A stretch of 7,839 nucleotides of DNA, from NCBI GenBank assembly GCA_017427625.1, contig JAFRSL010000213.1, positions 1 through 7,839 on the forward strand, read 5' to 3'. Each line of letters starts with the position of its first letter. The stretch's first letter is position 1. Below, piece after piece: positions 1-4,994 of this stretch. Under the pieces are notes generated by a model. That model ran no database searches. It saw nothing but the letters and a program-made list of their open reading frames with translations, and was not told the origin of the DNA. Made by a program: the position numbers and the translations under genes. The stretch comes from Synergistaceae bacterium. GTDB lineage: Bacteria > Synergistota > Synergistia > Synergistales > Aminobacteriaceae.

Positions 1-438
1 CCTGTCAGGCCACTCGTCGATTTTGTCAGCAAGTCCGACTCTCGCCAAAAGCTCCTTTGCCTTAGCGTCTGCCTCGTCCTGCGTCATAATCTTCTGGTCG
101 ACAGGCGCAAGCGTCAAGTTCTTCCTCACCGTCAAATGCGGGAACAAATAGAAATGCTGGAACACCATTCCCATCTTCCGACGAACCAGGTTAATGTCGC
201 ACTCAGGGGACGTAATATCCTCGCCCTTGAACGTGATCACGCCCGATGTAGGCTCTTCCATTCGGTTGAGGCAGCGGAGAAAGGTTGACTTTCCAGAACC
301 TGAAGGCCCGATTACAGCGATCTTCTCACCCTTATGGATTCCAGTTGATATTCCGTTGAGGACGCTCAATGTCCGCCCGTCCTGAAGACGGAAAGTCTTG
401 TGCAAATCCTTAACCGTAAGAATCATATCATCATTCAT
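1..438 (-). CDS. Amino-acid ABC transporter ATP-binding protein (GlnQ/HisP type), 3' end beyond window
   Basis: This is the cytoplasmic ATPase that powers a polar amino-acid importer. Only the first 146 residues are inside the window, and the frame runs open through base 1. They show an N-terminal strand (MILTVKDLHKTF), a Walker A motif GPSGSGKST at residues 44-52, and the family-typical CLNRMEEPTSG that follows it. The Q-loop is VFQHFYLFPHLTV, with Gln94. The window cuts the gene at DKIDEWPDR, which is just before the expected LSGGQ signature, so that signature, Walker B and the switch His cannot be checked. The ATG at 438 is chosen because AGGGGG lies a short distance upstream, inside the end of the permease gene; only six bases separate the two genes, indicating translational coupling. 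The family assignment is secure. The exact amino-acid substrate is not readable from the ATPase. Confidence 0.95.
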   Translation of the reverse strand, partial: MNDDMILTVKDLHKTFRLQDGRTLSVLNGISTGIHKGEKIAVIGPSGSGKSTFLRCLNRMEEPTSGVITFKGEDITSPECDINLVRRKMGMVFQHFYLFPHLTVRKNLTLAPVDQKIMTQDEADAKAKELLARVGLADKIDEWPDR

Positions 439-444
439 GGCCGA

Positions 445-1251
445 TTACCCCCTTCTTCCACGGCTGAGCCACTGTTCGAGCTTCTTCACAAGGCGAGTCA
501 GCACCATCACCATTATGAGGTAGATTATCGCTACCATCACAAGCGGCTGTGAGTGTTCGAGCGTCAACGCCTGAATGTTCTGTCCGGCTCTCGTAAGGTC
601 GTCAATCCCAATGTATCCGGCGATTGATGTCTCCTTCAACAGTGCTATGAACTCGTTGAACAGCATGGGGACAACGTTACGCAACGCCTGAGGAAGAATT
701 ACATGCCTCATTGATGATCCATATGTAAGCCCCAATGACCTCGCCGCCTCCATCTGTCCGGGGTCAATCGACTCAATTCCGCCCCTGAAGATTTCCGCGA
801 CATACGCCCCCGAATTGAGGCCGAACGCCAGAATTGCAATGTACTCTGTGTTGAGGTCTCTTGCTGACGCGAATATCGTGAAGTTCCAGATTAGCAGCTG
901 AACCATCGCAGGAGTCCCGCGCAAAACCGTGATGTATGTCTCAGCGAGTTTGTTGAGGACGGGGATGTGCATTCCGCCGTTGTAGGCAACTCGTATGACG
1001 CTGAGTATAAGCCCGACGATTACGCCGATTATCGTTGCGCCCGATGTCATGAAAATTGTCGACTTCAGGCCGTCAACGAGCATCATGTAGCGGTCGTCCT
1101 TCACGAAATTCTGATAGAACCTCCTGTTGAAGTCAGCCCATGCCTCAGCCGTGAAGAACCCAGACTCCCAAAGCGCGTAAACCAAGAACGCCCCGACAAG
1201 TCCAAGAAGTATATCTCCGCGACCTGCGCCCTCGTAACGCTTACTTCTCAT
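445..1251 (-). CDS. Amino-acid ABC transporter permease (HisM/GlnP family)
   Basis: This is the inner-membrane channel subunit of a polar amino-acid importer. From the chosen start it is 268 residues. Hydrophobic segments lie near residues 13-33, 64-88, 105-128, 137-156, 190-215 and 237-258. The cytoplasmic EAA loop that docks on the ATPase is clear at 168-187 (EAARSLGLTYGSSMRHVILP), and VLRGTPAMVQLL at 109-120 is a hallmark of the His/Glu/Gln permease family. An extra N-terminal hydrophobic segment precedes the core domain. ATG 1251 is preferred because AGGG sits nine bases upstream. ATG 1257 leaves only three bases after AGGG, and a TTG at 1275 would extend the overlap to 35 bp; both remain possible. 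The gene overlaps the end of the upstream binding-protein gene by 11 bp. As no second permease is visible, the channel is probably a homodimer. Confidence 0.93.
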   Translation of the reverse strand: MRSKRYEGAGRGDILLGLVGAFLVYALWESGFFTAEAWADFNRRFYQNFVKDDRYMMLVDGLKSTIFMTSGATIIGVIVGLILSVIRVAYNGGMHIPVLNKLAETYITVLRGTPAMVQLLIWNFTIFASARDLNTEYIAILAFGLNSGAYVAEIFRGGIESIDPGQMEAARSLGLTYGSSMRHVILPQALRNVVPMLFNEFIALLKETSIAGYIGIDDLTRAGQNIQALTLEHSQPLVMVAIIYLIMVMVLTRLVKKLEQWLSRGRRG

Positions 1252-2038
1252 AGTCATTTGCCCTGACAAGCGCAACCTGCCTCACACCGTCAACATAGTT
1301 GTCCGAGAAGTCCATGTTCTCCTTGCGCTCCTCGTTCACTGTGATGCCCGCGCAGATCATGTCGACTTTTCCGGTTGACACTGCTGTGGGGAGAGCGTCG
1401 AAGTTCATGTTGATGATTACGAGTTCTTTGTTGAGCTTCTTGGCGATGTTGGCGCACATCTCAATGTCGATGCCGATGAAGCCGTTTCCGACTTTCAGCT
1501 CATAGGGCGCGAATCCTGCCTCTGTTCCGACGTAGAGCTTTCCGCCTTCTGCACCCTTGTTGAAGTCGATATCGCTCGGTTTGACTGCTGAGTAATCCCC
1601 GTCGATGTACTTCGCAAAGATCGCGGCCATCGTTCCGTCAGCCTTCATCTCTGAGAGTGCCTTGTTGACCTGTGAGACAAGCTCGGTGTTCCCCTTCTTG
1701 AAGCCGATTGCGTAGCTTTCCTCGCTGAGTGCCTCGTCCATGATGGCGAGTCCTTCGACTTCGTTGAGGAACCTTTTCGCGGGCATCTCGTCCATAACGA
1801 TTGCGCGGATCTTCTCCTGCCTGAGAGCCGCAACTGCGTCAACGTACTTCTCGTATGTCGTGAGGAGTTCGCCCTTCTTGTCGCCAAGCAAGTCCTCAGC
1901 GATGTACTGCCCTGTTGTCCCGCGCTGTGCTGCAAGCCTTTCGCCCTTGAGGTCGGACAGGGATTTGAGTTTTCCGCCGTCAGCAAATGCACACGAACAT
2001 AACGCAACTACCATCATTAACGCAAAAATTTTCTTCAT
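1241..2038 (-). CDS. Circularly permuted amino-acid substrate-binding protein A (SBP_bac_3 family)
   Basis: This exported protein would capture an amino acid and deliver it to the permease encoded next. Residues 1-19 are a signal peptide, with likely cleavage after AFA (residues 17-19). What follows is in reversed domain order. Residues 25-110 match the second half of family 3 binding proteins: SLSDLKGERLAAQRGTTGQY, then AIVMDEMPAKRF with Asp83. Residues 118-144 are the usual C-terminal helices (LVSQVNKALSEMKADGT). A linker at about 145-166 follows. Residues 167-250 are then the usual N-terminal half: LYVGTEAGFAPYELK, ALPTAVSTGKVDMICAGITV, and NEERKENMDFSDNY with Arg238. The hinge strand RQVALVRANDYEK ends the protein. 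The expected ligand contacts (Thr41/Thr42, Asp83, Arg238) are all present, so amino-acid binding is likely. The ATG at 2038 has GGGAGG 11 bases upstream. The reading frame is uninterrupted at 265 residues, a normal family length. Confidence 0.92.
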   Translation of the reverse strand: MKKIFALMMVVALCSCAFADGGKLKSLSDLKGERLAAQRGTTGQYIAEDLLGDKKGELLTTYEKYVDAVAALRQEKIRAIVMDEMPAKRFLNEVEGLAIMDEALSEESYAIGFKKGNTELVSQVNKALSEMKADGTMAAIFAKYIDGDYSAVKPSDIDFNKGAEGGKLYVGTEAGFAPYELKVGNGFIGIDIEMCANIAKKLNKELVIINMNFDALPTAVSTGKVDMICAGITVNEERKENMDFSDNYVDGVRQVALVRANDYEK

Positions 2039-2097
2039 GGTAAGAAAATCCTCCCTGTAAAATTTTGTGGTTAATTATAGCTTAATCGTTCTTCATT
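2035..2097 (-). repeat. Leader copy of protein A, paralogous to the leader of protein B
   Basis: From the start codon back through the ribosome binding site and -10 box to about 2097, this stretch aligns with 2908-2966 upstream of protein B, with a few single-base changes and small gaps. The outer part overlaps the stop codon of protein B. It is a footprint of tandem gene duplication. Confidence 0.7.
2074..2079 (-). promoter_or_regulatory. -10 box ahead of binding-protein A
   Basis: TATAAT (minus strand) lies 35 bases before the ATG of protein A, in the 54-bp gap after protein B. The flanking bases are almost the same as those around the -10 of protein B (22 of 24 positions identical, 2074-2097 against 2943-2966). 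It may be an internal promoter that lets protein A, permease and ATPase be made without protein B. Confidence 0.55.
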
Positions 2098-2911
2098 TCG
2101 CCATCTCAATAGCTCCCCGGCTTTCGAAAAGATAAGGCTCGGAGATCACTACTCCTGCCATCTTGTCGAGAGGATAAGGCAGCAATTCACGCTTCAGGTT
2201 GTAGGCGTTGCGTGTCCAGAAAACAGCATCGACACGCCCCGATGATATTGCCGTCTGTCTTGCTCCCGCACTAAGGCTCACAAGCTCAATGTTCCGCCCG
2301 GTCCGTCTTGAAAGCTCCGCGAGAAATGCAGTGTTGAAGCCCGCAGGCCTCCCATCCGAAAGTATGCAGTCCATCGGAGGAATGTCTCCTGTTACAGCCA
2401 CCTTCATCGTTTCCGCACCATCAATCTTCGACATCTCGACGGCTACGGGGTCATTGTCTCCGAGTTCGGTGATGTTCTCGCGTATAAGGCGTTCGAGAGT
2501 ACCGTCAGCTTTCATGTCGTTGATTGCGAGGTTTATGGCAAGCATTTTCGCTTTGTCTTCCTCACGCATGGCCAATGACAGGCCGAGTATCGCGTTGTGC
2601 TTGTTGTCGATGAGGTTAAAATCTTTGTTGCGGGCTGTGATGTATTCGGCAGTGTAAATTCCAGTGGCGAAACGGTCGATCTGTCCCGCCCTAAGTGCCA
2701 TGATCATCGAGTTCATGTCGTCGAATATCACGATCGTGTTCGTGTTCCTGAACATTTCTGACTTTCCCTCAGCTCCGGCAACGTTCTCAGTCCAGCGGAT
2801 CACGTCATTTTCGTCCTGCCCTATTGGAGCAAGAACACCGATTTTCGCCGGTGAAGCATTGGCGATTGACGACAGCGCAAGTAATGCAAGGATTGTTATT
2901 ATTCTCTTCAC
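2093..2911 (-). CDS. Second circularly permuted substrate-binding-like protein B, divergent ligand site
   Basis: This is a 272-residue exported paralogue of protein A. The start is GTG at 2911, with AGGAGG seven bases upstream. A longer frame from 3028 is rejected because it would read through the promoter and a terminator and would bury the signal peptide. Residues 1-19 are the signal (KRIITILALLALSSIANA). Residues 22-145 resemble the second half of family 3 binding proteins: KIGVLAPIGQ, IMALRAGQIDRFATGIYTAE, LGLSLAMREED and NDMKADGT. Residues 169-272 resemble the first half: MKVAVTGDIPPMD, GRPAGFNTAFLAELSRRTG and AISSGRVDAVFWTR. The order is therefore permuted as in protein A. The conserved AGxTxxER is replaced by FWTRNAYNLKRE, and the Asp of protein A's VMDEMP is Gly84 here, so the canonical amino-acid clamp is missing. 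It probably binds another ligand or has a sensing role. The gene leads the transporter operon, and the next gene begins 54 bp after its stop. Confidence 0.85.
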   Translation of the reverse strand: MKRIITILALLALSSIANASPAKIGVLAPIGQDENDVIRWTENVAGAEGKSEMFRNTNTIVIFDDMNSMIMALRAGQIDRFATGIYTAEYITARNKDFNLIDNKHNAILGLSLAMREEDKAKMLAINLAINDMKADGTLERLIRENITELGDNDPVAVEMSKIDGAETMKVAVTGDIPPMDCILSDGRPAGFNTAFLAELSRRTGRNIELVSLSAGARQTAISSGRVDAVFWTRNAYNLKRELLPYPLDKMAGVVISEPYLFESRGAIEMAK

Positions 2912-2918
2912 GTTAAGA

Positions 2919-2924
2919 CCTCCT
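2919..2924 (-). promoter_or_regulatory. Ribosome binding site deciding the GTG start of protein B
   Basis: A perfect AGGAGG lies seven bases before GTG 2911. It fixes the start there, so the signal peptide sits at the N terminus rather than inside a longer upstream frame. Confidence 0.8.
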
Positions 2925-2942
2925 GTGAAATTTTTGCGGCTT

Positions 2943-2948
2943 ATTATA
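2943..2948 (-). promoter_or_regulatory. -10 box of binding-protein B / transporter operon
   Basis: A perfect TATAAT (minus strand) lies 31 bases before the GTG start of protein B, preceded by GATTACGC. No good -35 hexamer is visible at 16-18 bases. The same context recurs ahead of protein A. Confidence 0.6.
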
Positions 2949-2993
2949 GCGTAATCGCTCTTCATTAGCATAGCTATAGTGTGAATTGGTAAC

Positions 2994-3020
2994 AAAAAAA
3001 TCCCCGAAAAACTCTCAGGG
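2994..3020 (-). terminator. Rho-independent terminator of the propeller gene
   Basis: On the minus strand a 6-bp stem, CCCTGA pairing with TCGGGG (one T-G pair), has a short T-rich loop and is followed by a T-rich run (A-run at 2994-3000 on the plus strand). It lies about 30 bases past the stop of the propeller gene and ahead of the promoter of binding protein B, so it separates the two transcription units. The stem is short, so leak-through is possible. Confidence 0.7.
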
Positions 3021-3050
3021 CTTCTCACACTATTTTCTTTCAGAAGGAAC

Positions 3051-4121
3051 CTAATTCACCGCGCAGACTTCGCCGGAACTCACGAAATAGAATGTCCCGT
3101 CAGCATAGAACCCGTCATACGTCATTCCGTCAAGCTCGGTTATCGCGTTCTTCAACTCCCCTGTCTTGGCGTCAAGAACGATGACATTCCCCGAAGCCTG
3201 AGCCGCAAGAACAACTCCGCCGCCGATCAACGGAGCCGCGGCAATCTCTCCGTCCCTGACCAGAGACTCGCATCTCCATACTTCCGCGCCGTTACGGGCA
3301 TTCAAGGCAACAACCTTTCCGCGCCCTGTCCCAACAACTACGATACCCTCCGCAACTGTGGGCTGTGTCGTGATTGGGTCGCCGACTTTCGCAGTCCAAA
3401 GATGCTCGATGCCATCAATCTTGACCGCTGTTACTGAGCCGTCCCAAGACGAGAAGTAAACGACTCCGTCCTTTACCGTAGGAGTGTTGAGCGCACCGCC
3501 TGCACCGCCTCCGCCTATTCTCTTTCCGTTCCTTGCGTTGATGACGCTGAATGTGCCGTCATATTCGCCGAGAAATACGAGTCCGCCGCTGTATGAGGGT
3601 GCAGTCCTCAATCCCTGATCGCTGGCAAGATATGTCCAGTCAACTTTGCCGTTCCTCTCGTCGTGAGCGTAGAGTTTCCTGTCAGCCTTCGCCGCGAAAA
3701 CCTTTCCGCCTCCAACCGTCGTGCCGTCAGTGAGTGCCTCGTGGGTGTCAACTTCGTGCATGTCGTCGTGTTCGTTGGGGACATAGCTCCAGTGCCTTGC
3801 GCCGTTCGAGATGCTGAGGCAGGTTATTGCTCCGTCCTCCTGCGCGAATATTACATGGCCGTGCGCGGTTATCGATGGAGTTCCGCAGACCATGCTTGTC
3901 GTGCCCTGTTTCGCCCAGATTACTTTGCCTGTGTTGCTGTTGACCGCGTAGAATCTTCCGGTCTGGTCTCCGAAGAGAAGAGTATGCCCCGAAAGAGACA
4001 CACCGCTCGTTATGCGCGCGTCATAAGGGAATCTCCACACCAGTTTCCCCTCGACCGCCCATGCCTGTGCCGCAAAGAGAGCCAGAACGAATACGAATAC
4101 TGCTATGCAAACTTTTTTCAT
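3051..4121 (-). CDS. Secreted PQQ-repeat (BamB-like) beta-propeller protein
   Basis: This 356-residue protein has a signal peptide at about residues 1-22 (MKKVCIAVFVFVLALFAAQAWA) with no lipobox, so it should be soluble in the periplasm or secreted. The mature part is a series of PQQ-type propeller repeats, each ending in a pattern like (Y/V)A(V/L)(N)xxxGKVxW: YAVNSNTGKVIW, ITCLSISNGARHW, LYAHDERNGKVDW, FSVINARNGKRIG, VTAVKIDGIEHLW, VVALNARNGAEVW and VIVLDAKTGELKN. The last repeat closes with VCAVN at the C terminus. That gives about seven to eight blades. PQQ-cofactor ligands typical of quinoprotein dehydrogenases are not evident, so a scaffold or binding role is more likely than catalysis. 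BamB is the best-known relative, but BamB is a lipoprotein and no outer-membrane assembly genes are nearby, so that name is not justified. GAGGTG lies ten bases before the ATG. The gene is divergent from the ankyrin gene and has its own terminator. Confidence 0.85.
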   Translation of the reverse strand: MKKVCIAVFVFVLALFAAQAWAVEGKLVWRFPYDARITSGVSLSGHTLLFGDQTGRFYAVNSNTGKVIWAKQGTTSMVCGTPSITAHGHVIFAQEDGAITCLSISNGARHWSYVPNEHDDMHEVDTHEALTDGTTVGGGKVFAAKADRKLYAHDERNGKVDWTYLASDQGLRTAPSYSGGLVFLGEYDGTFSVINARNGKRIGGGGAGGALNTPTVKDGVVYFSSWDGSVTAVKIDGIEHLWTAKVGDPITTQPTVAEGIVVVGTGRGKVVALNARNGAEVWRCESLVRDGEIAAAPLIGGGVVLAAQASGNVIVLDAKTGELKNAITELDGMTYDGFYADGTFYFVSSGEVCAVN

Positions 4122-4154
4122 TGCTGATATTCACCTCGTAAAAAATTTCTAACA

Positions 4155-4163
4155 TTCTAGCAT
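4155..4163 (-). promoter_or_regulatory. Extended -10 promoter of the propeller gene
   Basis: TGCTAGAAT on the minus strand is an extended -10 (TGn plus a five-of-six match to TATAAT), 33 bases before the ATG. No matching -35 hexamer is present at normal spacing, as expected for an extended -10 promoter. Confidence 0.5.
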
Positions 4164-4172
4164 TTATTTTTT

Positions 4173-4214
4173 TTCTACGCTATACTACTTTCTACGCTAT
4201 ACTACTTTCTACGT
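4173..4214 (+). repeat. 17-bp tandem direct repeat in a divergent promoter region
   Basis: Two perfect adjacent copies of CTACGCTATACTACTTT (4176-4192 and 4193-4209), with TTT before and a partial third copy CTACG after. Each copy holds a TATACT, which is a near -10 box in the direction of the ankyrin gene. The repeat lies between the divergent propeller and ankyrin genes. It could be duplicated promoter elements or a two-site operator. Confidence 0.85.
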
Positions 4215-4224
4215 ATTTGATAAT

Positions 4225-4230
4225 ATACTT
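4225..4230 (+). promoter_or_regulatory. Candidate -10 box of the ankyrin gene
   Basis: TATACT lies 37 bases before the ATG, just after the tandem repeat. It is one of three TATACT sequences here (also 4182-4187 and 4199-4204), and none has a clear -35 partner, so which one is used cannot be decided. Confidence 0.35.
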
Positions 4231-4267
4231 GTCTGTAAATCAATCTTGAAAGGAGATTTTTCCTATC

Positions 4268-4906
4268 ATGAAAAAGGTTTTGCTAAGTGTTCTGCTTGTT
4301 GTTCTGTCTGTATCAGCAGCTTTCGCGGGTGCTACGGAGGATTTGTTCGTTGCCGTAGAAGATGAAATAACGTCCGAAGCGTTACAGGGTTTCCTTAAGG
4401 CCGGTGCTGACCTCAAAGCAAAGAATGAGGAAGGAAAGACCGTTCTCATTTTCGCGGCGGGTTTCAAGAACAATCCTGAGACGTTCCAGACTCTCATCGA
4501 CGCTGGTTCAGATGTCAACGCAAAAGACAATAAGGGCTGGACTGCTCTGATGGCTGTTTCACTGGGCGTAGCAAATCCCGAAACCGTCAAAATCCTCATC
4601 AAAGCCGGTGCAGATGTCAACGCAAAGAACGAGGACGGTCTCACCGCGCTCATGGCCGCCTCAGCAGATGACAGGAACGTCGAGGCCGTGAAAGCACTTC
4701 TCGAAGCAGGCGCAGATGTGAAAGCAGCGGACAGCAACGGAGCGACTGCCCTCATGTATGCGGTTGCCGGGAATGATACTCCTGCGTTGGCGAAGGTTCT
4801 CATTGATGCGGGCGCGGACGTGAACGCGAAGGACAAGGACGGAAAGACAGCGAAGGATTACGCGGCAGAAAACGCAAATGCGGAGATGAAAAAGCTTTTC
4901 GAGTAA
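4268..4906 (+). CDS. Secreted ankyrin-repeat protein
   Basis: This 212-residue protein opens with a signal peptide (MKKVLLSVLLVVLSVSAAFA, cleavage after residue 20). Almost all of the mature chain consists of ankyrin repeats of about 34-36 residues. They are marked by the recurring LIxAGADVNAKDxxGxTALM pattern: FLKAGADLKAKNEEGKTVLI, LIDAGSDVNAKDNKGWTALM, LIKAGADVNAKNEDGLTALM, LLEAGADVKAADSNGATALM and LIDAGADVNAKDKDGKTAKD. The final helix pair (YAAENANAEMKKLF) caps the stack. Ankyrin stacks bind proteins, and an exported one would act on a partner in the periplasm or outside the cell; the partner is not identifiable here. AAGGAG lies 11 bases before the ATG. The gene is divergent from the propeller gene and convergent with the FAD oxidoreductase gene, and a shared terminator lies just after its stop. 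Confidence 0.9.
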   Translation: MKKVLLSVLLVVLSVSAAFAGATEDLFVAVEDEITSEALQGFLKAGADLKAKNEEGKTVLIFAAGFKNNPETFQTLIDAGSDVNAKDNKGWTALMAVSLGVANPETVKILIKAGADVNAKNEDGLTALMAASADDRNVEAVKALLEAGADVKAADSNGATALMYAVAGNDTPALAKVLIDAGADVNAKDKDGKTAKDYAAENANAEMKKLFE

Positions 4907-4944
4907 CCTTTCTGCAATAACTTGGATAGGTTTCACTGGATACA

Positions 4945-4981
4945 AAAAGAGAACTCTGAAGACGTTTCAGGGCTCTCTTTT
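4945..4981. terminator. Bidirectional terminator between convergent ankyrin and FAD genes
   Basis: A long hairpin: 4945-4960 pairs with 4966-4981 over about 15 bp with one A-C mismatch and one T-G pair, around a five-base loop. Because the stem base is A-rich on one side and T-rich on the other, a T-run follows it on both strands (TTTTGTTTTTG on plus, TTTTTGT on minus). It fits termination of both converging genes. Confidence 0.85.
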
Positions 4982-4994
4982 GTTTTTGTGAACG

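Larger units (their letters stand above)
2908..2966 (-). repeat. Leader copy of protein B, paralogous to the leader of protein A
   Basis: Partner of the leader at 2035-2097. It carries the -10 box at 2943-2948 and the AGGAGG at 2919-2924. Confidence 0.7.

Noticed and set aside
1979..2000. Possible lipoprotein signal (LCSC) in protein A
   Set aside because: Cys at the -2 position does not fit the usual lipobox. A signal peptidase I site AFA just after it is better.
1645..2007. 120-residue minus-strand frame inside protein A
   Set aside because: Out-of-frame Ser/Arg/Thr-rich translation. Protein A matches its family across the same bases.
1241..2038. Protein A order as a frameshift or a merge of two partial genes
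   Set aside because: Both halves are in one open frame with one signal peptide and one ribosome binding site, and paralogue B shows the same order independently.
2912..3028. Longer N terminus of protein B from an ATG at 3028
   Set aside because: It would code through the -10 box and most of the upstream terminator and place the signal peptide at residue 40. The GTG at 2911 has a perfect AGGAGG.
4173..4214. CRISPR-like repeats
   Set aside because: The 17-bp units are directly adjacent without spacers, and no cas gene is present.
4240..4836. 198-residue minus-strand frame rich in FxLTSAPA repeats
   Set aside because: It is the antisense shadow of the ankyrin repeats; its periodicity comes from the DNA repeats of the plus-strand gene. 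It lacks a credible ribosome binding site.
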